Source of the DNA: Dysosmobacter segnis
GTDB taxonomy: Bacteria; Bacillota; Clostridia; Oscillospirales; Oscillospiraceae
Direction: 5' to 3'
NCBI RefSeq assembly: GCF_014297285.1
Contig: NZ_JACOQI010000005.1
Location: 62,001-126,000 of the forward strand
DNA: 64,000 nucleotides
In this document: positions 53,738 to 62,217 of the stretch, in pieces
How positions within the stretch are numbered: the stretch's first letter is position 1
Layout of the letters: each line of letters opens with the position of its first letter
Notes under the pieces: model-generated
Told to the model about the DNA's origin: nothing
What the model saw: only the letters and a program-made list of their open reading frames with translations
Databases searched by the model: none
Position numbers and translations under genes: made by a program

Positions 53738-54791
53738 CGTCCTCACACCCTCTTTCCAGTGCAAAGCGGAATACCGCACCGCCGCCCTTTCTGTTTTCTG
53801 CGGTAATGTCACTGCCGTGCGCTTTGACGATGGCGGCGCATACAGATAGTCCGATCCCCATATTGCGGCGGGTCCCGTCCACCGGTGCGGCAGACTTTTC
53901 ATAGCTTCCGGTGAAAATCTTTTGAAGCGCATCCTCCGGGAGGCCGCAGCCGTTGTCAGAAACCTCAAATACCGCCTTGTCCCCCGCAAGGGAAACGGAA
54001 AGCATCAGTTCCGTCATGCCTTTTGCGTGGAACACGGCGTTTTCCAGAAGATTCATCAGCACCTGCTCAATAAGGAGCGAATCCATGGGAATGTCCACAA
54101 ATTCCTCCGGTATCTGTGTGATGACCTTCTGATTCGGATGCTTTTTGGAAAACTTCATGAGAACCGAGTCAATCAGCTCATCCAGAACCGTGGGTGTCTT
54201 CACGACTTCCACTTTCGCGCCGTCGATTCTTGTAACCGACAGAAGATTTTCAACCATGCGGATGAGCCATTCGCTGTCCTCCTGAATTTCTCCCAACAGC
54301 TTGAGCTGTTGCTCCTTTGGCAGCGCGTCATACTTGGAGATCAGCGTGGAGGAGGACCCGTATATAGAGGTGAGTGGTGTGCGCAGATCATGGGAAATCG
54401 CCCGCAGCAAATTGCCCCGCATTCTCTCTTTTTCACTTTCTGCCCGCAGCTTTTCCTGATCCCGAATGCGGCTGTTCAGCGTACTGGTGGAAACGGCAAC
54501 TGCCAGCATAATGACGGCAGATAAGATGCTTTCCTCCACGAAAAAGTCGAAGACATAATAGGGATAGGTAAAGGCAAAATTCACCGCAAATACGCTGACA
54601 ATTGCCGACGTGATGCCATAGCAATACCCGTGGGTTTTCAGCGAGATCAAAAACACGCCGAACACAAAGATCATGGGTACCAGCGTCTGCGTGGTAAAGA
54701 GCTTCTGAATCAGCAAATTGACGGCAAAGGCACTGCCAAAAATAAGGATCGAAAATAGAGTATCCTTTTGTCGCTGTCGATTCTTCATCAT
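53727..54791 (-). CDS. Short KdpD-like sensor kinase
   Basis: 354 aa from the ATG at 54791 (CAGGAG upstream). Four membrane segments (about 10-110, DUF4118-like: FSILIFGSAFAVNLLIQKLF, LVPMIFVFGVFLISL, YGITSAIVSVFAVNFAFTY, SILSAVIMLAVAVS) precede HisKA (RAISHDLRTPLTSIYGSSS) and HATPase (NLLENAVFHA, NMGIGLSVCAAIVKAHG) domains. The large N-terminal KdpD and Usp domains of classical KdpD (about 900 aa) are absent. It should sense potassium or turgor at the membrane and phosphorylate the KdpE-like partner. Confidence 0.88.
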   Translation of the reverse strand: MMKNRQRQKDTLFSILIFGSAFAVNLLIQKLFTTQTLVPMIFVFGVFLISLKTHGYCYGITSAIVSVFAVNFAFTYPYYVFDFFVEESILSAVIMLAVAVSTSTLNSRIRDQEKLRAESEKERMRGNLLRAISHDLRTPLTSIYGSSSTLISKYDALPKEQQLKLLGEIQEDSEWLIRMVENLLSVTRIDGAKVEVVKTPTVLDELIDSVLMKFSKKHPNQKVITQIPEEFVDIPMDSLLIEQVLMNLLENAVFHAKGMTELMLSVSLAGDKAVFEVSDNGCGLPEDALQKIFTGSYEKSAAPVDGTRRNMGIGLSVCAAIVKAHGSDITAENRKGGGAVFRFALERGCEDDGQ

Positions 54792-54986
54792 GCTTCTCCT
54801 GAAATTTATTGCGGGATAATACGCCATGTTTTTCGGTTTCGGGCGAAGCCCGGGAGAAAAACGGCTTAAATCCAGTGGTATAAATAACTGCCAGCAGTTA
54901 TTATATCGCATAAGCGGAAGCGCTTCAAGATTTCTCACAGGAGGATATTGCGCCGCACTCGTTTCTTTACCGAATCTACACCGGAA

Positions 54987-54998
54987 AAATGCTATGAT
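54987..54998 (+). promoter_or_regulatory. Extended -10 promoter of the CorC/Ktr operon
   Basis: TGCTATGAT (54990-54998); no good -35 box at the right distance, so activation by a regulator is possible. Transcription would run through the leader peptide into the CorC-like gene. Confidence 0.45.
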
Positions 54999-55030
54999 AT
55001 AAGCACACAGCAAAAAGGAGGAAGAAATCC

Positions 55031-55126
55031 GTGGAAAATGACAGTAGCGACGATAACGGTAACTGCTCTTATATGGTCTGTTCGTATGTGGCATGTCTAC
55101 GCCCTTTGCTGCGGTATCGGGTATAG
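55031..55126 (+). CDS. Candidate leader peptide before the CorC/Ktr operon
   Basis: 31 aa from a GTG with AAAGGAGG nine bases upstream. The sequence (VENDSSDDNGNCSYMV...LRPLLRYRV) is rich in Asn, Asp, Cys and Arg, and a T-rich run (CTTTTTT) follows the stop codon. Position between promoter and first gene is that of an attenuator peptide. Another frame over the same bases also stays open, so the call is tentative. Confidence 0.4.
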   Translation: MENDSSDDNGNCSYMVCSYVACLRPLLRYRV

Positions 55127-55180
55127 GTGTGTCTTTTTTGCATGAAATGATCGTATGAACAGAACATAAAGGAGTTTGAA

Positions 55181-56431
55181 ATGAATTATTTTGGAAGCAT
55201 TTTCGCAATGGTGGCCTGCATCGTCATGTCCGCCTATTTCAGCGCCACAGAAACGGCATTCTCGTCTCTGAATAAGACCCGCCTCAAGGTGTTGGCGGAC
55301 AACGGAAACAAGCGGGCAGCGCTGGCGCTCAAGCTGTCCGAAGATTATGACAAGCTGATTTCCACCATCCTGATCGGCAACAATATCGTCAATATCATGG
55401 TGGCGTCCATCGGCACACTTCTGTTCGTCGGACTTTACGGCGACATCGGCGCGACGGTTTCTACGGTCGTCGTAACGATCGTTGTTTTGATTTTTGGTGA
55501 GATCACCCCCAAGAGTGTTGCAAAGGACGCCCCTGAACGCTTTGCTTTGTTCAGCGCGCCCTTTATCCGCCTTTGGATTTGGGTGCTGACACCGTTGAAT
55601 TTTCTCTTTTCCCAGTGGAAAAAGCTGGTTTCCCGCTTCTTCAAGACAGATGACGATGCAAAAATGTCCCACGAGGAGTTGCTTCTTTTTATGGAGGATG
55701 TAGAGCAGGACGGCGGCATTGACGAAAATGAGGGTGAGCTGCTGCGCAACGCCCTTGAGTTCCGCGACCTGACGGCGGCAGAAATTTTGACCCATCGAAT
55801 CGACTTGGAGGCCGTGGACATCGGCGAAAGCCATGAGGAAATTGCCAGAGCCTTTACACAGTCCCGCTTTTCCCGCCTGCTGGTCTACCGGGATACCATT
55901 GATCAGATCGTCGGTGTTCTTCATCAGAAGGACTTCTATATCAATGGCAAGATGACGGATCAGCCCATTGCGGAGATCATGACGGAGCCGCAGTTCGTCT
56001 ACCAGCACACGAAGATCCGGGATATTTTGAAAATGCTCCAGCATCAGAAGTCCCACGTCGCCGTTGTCGTGGATGATTTCGGCGGAACGCTCGGCATTGT
56101 TACGATGGAGGATATTCTGGAAGAACTGGTCGGTGAAATTTGGGACGAACACGACGAGGTGGAAGAAGATTTTGAAAAGCTGGACGAGAATACCTACCGC
56201 GTGGACTGCTCCGTCAGCTTGGAGGATTTTATGGAATTCTTTGACGTCAAGCTGGAATCGGACAGTGTTTCCGTCGGCGGCTGGGTCATGGAGCAGCTGA
56301 ATAGAGTCCCCATCAAGGGCGATTCCTTTACCGCTCAGAATTTGGAGATCACAGTCTCCGATCTGAGTGCGTACAGGGTATCCTTCATCACAGTCAGGCA
56401 ATGCGACGTGTGTTTGACCTGCGAACAATAA
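55181..56431 (+). CDS. CorC/HlyC-type CNNM transporter with CBS domains
   Basis: 416 aa; AAAGGAG precedes the ATG. Residues of about 5-150 are a CNNM/DUF21 membrane domain with ETAFSSLNKTRL, LIGNNIVNI and FGEITPKSVAK; 190-310 hold two CBS domains (LTHRIDLEAVDIG..., QSRFSRLLVYRD, IAEIMTEPQFV..., VVVDDFGGTLGIVTMEDILEELVGEI); the end is the CorC_HlyC domain. Family members export magnesium or other divalent ions. It begins an operon with the Ktr genes (gaps of 20-32 bases), an unusual partner that suggests ion homeostasis as the cargo's theme. Confidence 0.9.
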   Translation: MNYFGSIFAMVACIVMSAYFSATETAFSSLNKTRLKVLADNGNKRAALALKLSEDYDKLISTILIGNNIVNIMVASIGTLLFVGLYGDIGATVSTVVVTIVVLIFGEITPKSVAKDAPERFALFSAPFIRLWIWVLTPLNFLFSQWKKLVSRFFKTDDDAKMSHEELLLFMEDVEQDGGIDENEGELLRNALEFRDLTAAEILTHRIDLEAVDIGESHEEIARAFTQSRFSRLLVYRDTIDQIVGVLHQKDFYINGKMTDQPIAEIMTEPQFVYQHTKIRDILKMLQHQKSHVAVVVDDFGGTLGIVTMEDILEELVGEIWDEHDEVEEDFEKLDENTYRVDCSVSLEDFMEFFDVKLESDSVSVGGWVMEQLNRVPIKGDSFTAQNLEITVSDLSAYRVSFITVRQCDVCLTCEQ

Positions 56432-56463
56432 AGCAATCGCGCGATTCATAAGGGGTGAGGATG

Positions 56464-57804
56464 ATGTCGGAAGAAATGGTTTGCAGAAAGCACCGCCTTT
56501 CGTCTTTTCAAATTATCATATTGGGCTTTGCCGGGGTCATTCTGCTGGGTGCGCTACTGCTGATGCTGCCGCTCTCCACAACAGCCGGGTGCGTAACGCC
56601 GTTCAATGAAGCGCTGTTTACCGCAACCTCCGCTGTTTGTGTAACGGGGCTTGTGGTGCAGGATACCGGCAGCTATTGGTCGGTCTTTGGCCAAGTGGTG
56701 ATCCTGACGCTGATTCAGATAGGTGGACTCGGTGTTGTCACCGTGGCGGCATCGTTTGCGCTGCTGTCCGGGCGAAGGATCTCTCTGATGCAGCGCAGCA
56801 CCATGCAGGACGCCATCTCAGCGCCGAAGGTCGGAGGGATCGTCCGGCTGACACGGTTCATCCTGCGGGGGACATTTCTGATCGAACTGATCGGTGCGCT
56901 CGCCATGCTGCCGGTGTTTTGCTGCGACTACGGATGGTGCGGGATCTGGATGGCAGTATTTCACTCCATCTCCGCCTTTTGCAACGCAGGGTTTGACATT
57001 CTGGGAACGAACAATAATTTGTATCCGTCCCTTACCGGTTATGTCCAAAATCCGGTGATCAATATCACGGTCATGCTGCTGATCATAACCGGCGGCATCG
57101 GATTCTTAACGTGGGATGACATTTGCGAAAACAAGCTGCATTTCCACCGTTATCGAATGCAAAGTAAGGTCATTCTCGTTACGACACTCACGCTGATCGT
57201 CCTTCCGGCGCTGTTTTTCTTCTTTGTGGACTTTGATGCCCTTCCCCTCGGAGCGCGCGTTCAGGCAGCCCTGTTCCAATCGGTCACGCCGAGAACGGCG
57301 GGCTTCAACACAATCGATCTACCCGCCATGTCCAGCGCATCGCTGGGCGTGATGATCCTTCTGATGCTCATCGGCGGCTCTCCGGGGTCTACGGCAGGCG
57401 GCATGAAAACCACCACGCTGGCAGTTCTGCTTTCCAATGCTGCCGCGACCTTCCGCCAGCGGGACAGCGCCCAGTTCTTTGGGCGCAGAGTCGATTGCAG
57501 TGCCGTCAAAACCGCCGCGACCATTCTGACGATGTACCTTGCGCTGTTCTTTGGCGGAGGCATTTTTATCAGCGTATATGAGAATCTCCCGCTGTCCTCC
57601 TGCCTGTATGAAGCAGCGTCGGCAGTAGGCACGGTTGGTCTGACATTGGGTATTACGCCGCAGCTGCATATTCCCTCGCAGATGGTATTGATCGCGCTGA
57701 TGTATCTGGGCAGGGTCGGCGGGCTGACGCTCATTTATGCGACGGTGTCCAGCAAAAAAAGCGGCAATGCAAAGCTGCCGCAGGAAAGCATCACGATTGG
57801 ATAA
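56464..57804 (+). CDS. ktrB: KtrB/TrkH potassium-translocating subunit
   Basis: 446 aa when started at 56464; ATG at 56461 or GTG at 56455 are alternatives since the GGGGTG site is just upstream. Four pore-loop units are visible: ATSAVCVTGLVVQDT, ISAFCNAGFDILGTN, SVTPRTAGFNTID and AASAVGTVGLTLGIT, each with the Gly that forms the selectivity filter. Length and lack of extra N-terminal helices fit KtrB better than TrkH. It imports potassium with sodium under control of the KtrA gating ring encoded next. Confidence 0.92.
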   Translation: MSEEMVCRKHRLSSFQIIILGFAGVILLGALLLMLPLSTTAGCVTPFNEALFTATSAVCVTGLVVQDTGSYWSVFGQVVILTLIQIGGLGVVTVAASFALLSGRRISLMQRSTMQDAISAPKVGGIVRLTRFILRGTFLIELIGALAMLPVFCCDYGWCGIWMAVFHSISAFCNAGFDILGTNNNLYPSLTGYVQNPVINITVMLLIITGGIGFLTWDDICENKLHFHRYRMQSKVILVTTLTLIVLPALFFFFVDFDALPLGARVQAALFQSVTPRTAGFNTIDLPAMSSASLGVMILLMLIGGSPGSTAGGMKTTTLAVLLSNAAATFRQRDSAQFFGRRVDCSAVKTAATILTMYLALFFGGGIFISVYENLPLSSCLYEAASAVGTVGLTLGITPQLHIPSQMVLIALMYLGRVGGLTLIYATVSSKKSGNAKLPQESITIG

Positions 57805-57824
57805 GTAAAGGAGTTGTCTATCCC

Positions 57825-58472
57825 ATGAAAAATGTTTTATTGATTGGAGCAGGCCGCTTTGGGCGGCATATCGCCATGCAGCTCTCTCAACTGGGGCATC
57901 AGGTCATGGCAGTCGATACCAATGAGGAACGGATCAACGATGTGCTTCCGTTTGTCACCAACGCACAGATCGGTGACAGCACCAATGCGGAGTTCCTGCG
58001 TTCGCTCGGCATCGGGAATTTTGATGTTTGCTTTGTGACCATCAGCGGCAACTTCCAGAACTCGCTGGAGACCACCTCGCTGCTGAAAGAGTTGGGCGCC
58101 AAATGCGTAGTATCCCGCGCCGAACGCGATGTGCAGGCGAAGTTTCTGCTCCGCAACGGCGCAGATAACGTGGTCTACCCTGAAAAGCAGATGGCAAAAT
58201 GGGCGGCGATTCGCTTCACTGCCGACCATATTTTCGACTACATAGAGATCGACGAGCAGCACGCCATCTTTGAAGTGCAGGTGCCGGAGGCGTGGATCGG
58301 GAAAAGCGTTGGTGAGCTGAACGTCCGCAGAAAGTTTGGCATCAACATTCTTGGCATCAAACGCGCAGGAAAAACGGATGTTTTCGTTACGCCGGACACC
58401 ATATTGTCCGATGACACTACGATTTTGGCGTTGGGTGAGTATAAAGCCCTGCAAAAGTGCTTTCGGATTTGA
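57825..58472 (+). CDS. ktrA: KtrA/TrkA potassium-uptake regulatory subunit
   Basis: 215 aa; AAAGGAG upstream. RCK_N domain with NAD/ATP-binding GAGRFGRHIA and acidic VDTNEE, then RCK_C (about 135-215; FEVQVPEAWIGKSVGELNVRRKFGINILGI...DTILSDDTTILALGE). It forms the cytoplasmic ring that gates KtrB in response to ATP/ADP and often cyclic-di-AMP. Twenty bases separate it from ktrB. Confidence 0.92.
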   Translation: MKNVLLIGAGRFGRHIAMQLSQLGHQVMAVDTNEERINDVLPFVTNAQIGDSTNAEFLRSLGIGNFDVCFVTISGNFQNSLETTSLLKELGAKCVVSRAERDVQAKFLLRNGADNVVYPEKQMAKWAAIRFTADHIFDYIEIDEQHAIFEVQVPEAWIGKSVGELNVRRKFGINILGIKRAGKTDVFVTPDTILSDDTTILALGEYKALQKCFRI

Positions 58473-58479
58473 AATGATA

Positions 58480-58665
58480 TTATCGCTCCCAGCCGTCGTT
58501 GCTTTTCTTTTTTTGCTGTTGCTGTACCTGCTGCATTTTCTGCTTCTGCCGCACGGACTCCCGAACAGACCCGTTCTTCAACTTCCTCTTCAGCAGATTT
58601 ACCACATCACGCTTGCTGAACAGCATCATCACCGGGGCGCATTTATCACCGTAAGGAATGTTCAA
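58480..58665 (-). CDS. Possible small Gln/Lys-rich protein
   Basis: Frame of 61 codons starting at TTG, or shorter from ATG at 58632-58627; hydrophilic, with a Gln/Lys run at the end (KMQQVQQQQKKKS). It has no good ribosome site. It lies between the ktrA stop codon and the repeat copy B; it may be the remnant of an element gene cut by the cargo insertion. Confidence 0.3.
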   Translation of the reverse strand: MNIPYGDKCAPVMMLFSKRDVVNLLKRKLKNGSVRESVRQKQKMQQVQQQQKKKSNDGWER

Positions 58666-58678
58666 TAATTGTTAAGCC

Positions 58679-58714
58679 AAAAAACGGCCCTCTGCCAATG
58701 AAAAGGCAGAGGGC
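58679..58714 (-). terminator. Terminator of the sigma-factor gene
   Basis: GCCCTCTGCC / GGCAGAGGGC (58687-58714), followed on the minus strand by CGTTTTTTGG. It is part of repeat copy B. Confidence 0.8.
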
Positions 58715-58737
58715 TGAAATTTAATCTAATGTTATAT
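58686..58737 (+). repeat. Flanking repeat, copy B (intact)
   Basis: Contains the intact terminator stem and the core shared with copy A at 51359-51409, in the same orientation. Together they bracket the 51.5-58.5 kb cargo. Confidence 0.7.
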
Positions 58738-58821
58738 CCCGTATCAAGTCTGCGCATCCAACTGAAATGTGGCACTCAGATAAACTTGGGATCAAAGAAA
58801 AAGGTTCTTTCTCTTTACGGC

Positions 58822-59667
58822 TCAGAGCAGCTGCTCCAGTGTAATCGCATGGTCCACCATGTGTCTGGCTCGGCGGAGCTTCCATGCCATGCTGTCCAGA
58901 CACCATTCCCGCAGTTTTTTCAGCGCTTGTTTCTTCGCCTTCTCCACGCCATCTTCCCGAAGTCTATTCCGAATGGCGATCTCCCGCAGGTCCGTTTTTG
59001 TGTAACCCAGAGCGCCGAAGCTCCTGCCCAGAATATCCTGCTCCCGCTTGGACAGGCTTCGGAATTGCTCACGCAGAGACTTCATCGTAAGCGCCCGAAG
59101 GACGATCTCCTCCGCAGATGCAGACAACCGATCAGACATGAGATACTCAAAAATATCTCCGTCCTCCTCCGGGATTGGCAAGTCATAAACAGAGAAGAAA
59201 TGCGTGGGATAGGCTACCGCCCTGGCTACTTCCGCTAAAGAAACACCCAACTCCCCTGCGATTTCGCTCATCTCTTTTCCATCCCGGTGATAGAGCATCT
59301 GCGCCTTGCGTACCAGCCCCATGCTGTCCCGGTCCAGGGAAAGGGTACCCATGCTGGCTTCCAGGTGCCGCCGCATCGCGCCGTCCAGAAATGGTACGTT
59401 GTATGTTCCGAAAACTCCCTTGGAGCTATCATAGCCGCCATTCATGGCGCATTCGATCAGCGTCAGCATCCCAACGCTCTCCAATTCGGAGAGCGTTTCT
59501 TTCGTATAGTCGCTCCAACCTCCGTGACTGCCGGGGCGCAGACAATTGTATTGTCGGGCGATCCACTGCGCACGTTTCCGAATCAATTCAGCATACCTAT
59601 CACACAGTTCCGTCAGCGCGGCCTGATCTCCCTGCGTGATTCGATCCAGCAATTCTTGGTCGCTCAT
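58822..59667 (-). CDS. Sigma-70-family RNA polymerase sigma factor of the element
   Basis: 281 aa. A region-2-like N-terminus (LLDRITQGDQAALTELCDRYAELIRKRAQWIAR ... LESVGMLTLIECAMNGGYDSSKGVFGTYNVPFLDGAMRRHLE), a region-3-like helix-turn-helix (KEMSEIAGELGVSLAEVARAV) and a region-4-like end (LREQFRSLSKREQDILGRSFGALGYTKTDLREIAIRNRLREDGVEKAKKQALKKLREW). Such sigma-like proteins occur on clostridial mobilizable elements and probably drive element genes. The start overlaps the upstream DUF6076 stop (ATGA). Confidence 0.85.
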   Translation of the reverse strand: MSDQELLDRITQGDQAALTELCDRYAELIRKRAQWIARQYNCLRPGSHGGWSDYTKETLSELESVGMLTLIECAMNGGYDSSKGVFGTYNVPFLDGAMRRHLEASMGTLSLDRDSMGLVRKAQMLYHRDGKEMSEIAGELGVSLAEVARAVAYPTHFFSVYDLPIPEEDGDIFEYLMSDRLSASAEEIVLRALTMKSLREQFRSLSKREQDILGRSFGALGYTKTDLREIAIRNRLREDGVEKAKKQALKKLREWCLDSMAWKLRRARHMVDHAITLEQLL

Positions 59668-60881
59668 GCGTCCCCACCGCCCTTTCGGGGGCGCCCTCTG
59701 GGTTTCGCCTTCCGGGTAACACCGCAGTATGGGTAAAGTCTCTCACTGGAGATGGACCGCTCAAAGTCCGCGTTAGAGACATCTGCCTTGTTGAGCGCAT
59801 TGAACAGCATGTCCCGGACCGTATCCTTCAGCCGCCGCGCTTCCTCCGCCGTGATAACGTCGCGCTTTTGGTCCTGCCGTATCCGTTCAAAAGCGGCGAG
59901 CTTCGCTTGGAGCTTCGGCACATCCCGAGCCAGTTCCTTCTGCACTTCGTAGGTTCCGAACTGTCGGCAGGTATACTGGGGCGCATGGGGACATGCTCCC
60001 TCACAATATAGTGCATGAGCGCCGCCCTTCACCAGAAAGTATTTTTTGCAGACAACACACTGGCGGATGTTGTGTCCGGCATTCAGAGCCGTCATGTAAT
60101 CCGCCTTCAGCAGCATCTGCAAGCTGTCGGTGGTGTGCTCCTGGCAAATGGCGAAGCGCTTGTCCGGCAGCTCCCGCGGCACATAGCTCACGACGCAGTG
60201 GTCATATTTCTGATAAAACGGCTGCTCCAGGCTTCTGGGATTGACGATCAGCTTCTCCATCAGCCGCTCATCGTTGTAGAGCTGATAGAGGGAGGCGGCA
60301 TAGTTCTCCGGGGAGTTATGCTCCAGCTTGGCGAGGAGGAAGTGGATGAAGTTATGGATGGTAGGATTGAAGCACGCGACGTCGCCCAGATAGCGTTCAT
60401 AGCGCTTCATCTGCTTCCGATAATAACTCCACTTCGTTTTCCGCCCTCCGGGAATAATCAGAAGCGGAACTGGGATCTGGCCGGTTGTCTCCGCCTGCTC
60501 CGCCATGTCTCCCCATTGCTCTATGGAAAAATCCTCATAGTCCAGATCTTCTTCCGGCAGCAAGGAGCGGAACTCGGTGTACTGCTGGGTCTCGTCGAAA
60601 AATTTGCTGTCATCCCGAAGCAGGATCTGAAACACCCGGAACTCCATCATCCGCTTACGCAAAGCCACGAACTGGTGGTTGAGCTTCCACCAAAATTCCC
60701 GGTCCTGGGTTCGCTCGTACTGCTCCGCAAGGTCCTTCATGCACTGGACGTTTTTATGGATGCACTGATAGTCCTTCAGTGACAGGTTCAAAATATCCGC
60801 TGTCAGTTCGCCTGTGGAAAATAATTCCCCACCGTACTCGATCGTATCACCGTGGATATAGAAAACGATATCCCCATCCAT
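59664..60881 (-). CDS. DUF6076-like element protein
   Basis: 405 aa. A helical N-terminal two-thirds and a zinc-ribbon-like segment near residues 280-310 (RQCVVCKKYFLVKGGAHALYCEGACPH) followed by a charged helix. This matches what I recall of DUF6076 proteins, common next to sigma-factor and relaxase genes on clostridial elements. Function unknown; the Cys cluster suggests metal or nucleic acid binding. Confidence 0.7.
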   Translation of the reverse strand: MDGDIVFYIHGDTIEYGGELFSTGELTADILNLSLKDYQCIHKNVQCMKDLAEQYERTQDREFWWKLNHQFVALRKRMMEFRVFQILLRDDSKFFDETQQYTEFRSLLPEEDLDYEDFSIEQWGDMAEQAETTGQIPVPLLIIPGGRKTKWSYYRKQMKRYERYLGDVACFNPTIHNFIHFLLAKLEHNSPENYAASLYQLYNDERLMEKLIVNPRSLEQPFYQKYDHCVVSYVPRELPDKRFAICQEHTTDSLQMLLKADYMTALNAGHNIRQCVVCKKYFLVKGGAHALYCEGACPHAPQYTCRQFGTYEVQKELARDVPKLQAKLAAFERIRQDQKRDVITAEEARRLKDTVRDMLFNALNKADVSNADFERSISSERLYPYCGVTRKAKPRGRPRKGGGDA

Positions 60882-61031
60882 GCGCTCGCCTCCCTCGAAA
60901 TAAATTGTCCCCCCTGGAAAATAATTCGTCCCAACTTTTTATTATCTTATCAAAATCTCCGACACAATACAAGCAGAAGGGCATCAGCGTCGCCGCTGAT
61001 GCCTTTACTTTCTGCAAAGGAGAAATCGAAA

Positions 61032-61247
61032 ATGAAACAGTCACAGTACAACTCTTACGATGACCTGCCTCTGTTCCTCAACGCCGACATAGTGGCGAAG
61101 GTGCTGGGGGTATCGTCCTCCACCAGCTATGAGCTGATGCATGAGCCGGACTTCCCAGTACTGAATGTCGGCAGCAGGATGGTGGTTCCCAAGGAAGCGT
61201 TCATCCAGTGGGTCACCAAGCACACGGAAGGAGGTGTCCGCGAATGA
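61032..61247 (+). CDS. Excisionase-like helix-turn-helix protein
   Basis: 71 aa; AAAGGAG upstream. A MerR/excisionase-type helix-turn-helix (LFLNADIVAKVLGVSSSTSYELMHEPDFPVLNVGSRMVVPKEAFIQWVTKH) fills the protein. Such small proteins direct excision or regulate element genes. Its stop overlaps the start of the next gene (ATGA). Confidence 0.85.
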   Translation: MKQSQYNSYDDLPLFLNADIVAKVLGVSSSTSYELMHEPDFPVLNVGSRMVVPKEAFIQWVTKHTEGGVRE

Positions 61248-62029
61248 CTGCGCTCACCTATCAGAAAGACGCAAGAGCGTATCGGTTTTCGCTGCCCAAC
61301 GAAATCTGGGGGCTGAAGCTTCCGCCTCCCGCCTTCAGTATCCTCGCCTACCTCTGCTATCTCAACAGCCACCATAAGGGTGAAGCCATGCCAAGTGTGG
61401 ACGAGATCGCAGCGCTGCTCCACATGGGGGTAGCCATGGCACAAAAGCAGTTGGATACTCTGGTCAAACGAAATCTGATCTCGCCGCAGATGGTTCCGGT
61501 ATTCAGTCGCAAACACACAGGAAAGTTTTTCTCCCTCCCTAACGAAATCTTTTCCCTGGACCTGGGGCATGGTGCGATCACCGTCTACGCCTACCTGCTC
61601 TACTGCGAAGACCGCAGCAGCCATCAATGCCATCCCAGTTACAACACCATCTCCGCCACTGTGGGGCTGGCCGTGAACACGGTGATGAAACACATCGCCA
61701 AACTGGAGGACAGGCAGTTTATCACAGTAGAGCACACCAGCTATTTCGACCGCCAGGGAATGAAGTGGAACGGCAACAACTGCTACACCATTCTGCCGAT
61801 CCAGGAAGCCGTCGACCATTCCTACGAGCGGCAGATGGTGAAACTGGAGGAAGTCACGGAGCGTCAGCGGGTAGCAGAGGAACTGCAAAAACAAGGCCGT
61901 GTTCGCCCCTGTGAGCCGCTGTGTGCGGCTTTGCCGGGAGCAGCGAGAACAGATACCGGCCAGGCCTATTCGAACGGATTTAGGCCGATTTCGGAAGAGC
62001 CTACGAGGACGAAAGTCGAAGCAGGATAA
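61244..62029 (+). CDS. RepA-N/helix-turn-helix replication-type protein
   Basis: 261 aa. The body has two winged-helix-like units: YRFSLPNEIWGLKLPPPAFSILAYLCYL...SVDEIAALLHMGVAMAQKQLDTLVKRNLI and FFSLPNEIFSLDLGHGAITVYAYLLYCED...SYNTISATVGLAVNTVMKHIAKLEDRQFI. The repeated LPNEI/F opening suggests an internal duplication. Proteins like this act as replication initiators or regulators on Gram-positive mobile elements. The last 30 residues are disordered. Confidence 0.7.
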   Translation: MTALTYQKDARAYRFSLPNEIWGLKLPPPAFSILAYLCYLNSHHKGEAMPSVDEIAALLHMGVAMAQKQLDTLVKRNLISPQMVPVFSRKHTGKFFSLPNEIFSLDLGHGAITVYAYLLYCEDRSSHQCHPSYNTISATVGLAVNTVMKHIAKLEDRQFITVEHTSYFDRQGMKWNGNNCYTILPIQEAVDHSYERQMVKLEEVTERQRVAEELQKQGRVRPCEPLCAALPGAARTDTGQAYSNGFRPISEEPTRTKVEAG

Positions 62030-62039
62030 ACACCAGGCG

Positions 62040-62217
62040 TCATGCGCGACGCTCTGTTCGGTCACTTCTGCCCGCAGTGCGGGCAGTTACGGGGTTTTCT
62101 GGGAGTTCCAAAGTGGGGTCAAAATCGAAGGGGAGCTATCACTTCTGCGGTCGTTATCCCTGAAAGCCTACACCCACAAGAAAAAAGTAGGGGTCATGCC
62201 CCGGAAAGGAGCTCATT
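62040..62217 (+). other. Candidate transfer-origin region
   Basis: The gap before the MobC-like gene holds a perfect palindrome CTGCCCGCA-G-TGCGGGCAG (62068-62086) followed by a G-rich stretch. Transfer origins of elements with MobP-type relaxases usually lie just upstream of the mobC gene and contain inverted repeats. No nick site can be named. Confidence 0.4.

Noticed and set aside
54792-55030. Cyclic-di-AMP (ydaO) riboswitch upstream of potassium genes
   Set aside because: Such riboswitches are common before ktr genes, but the conserved aptamer motifs were not seen on either strand.
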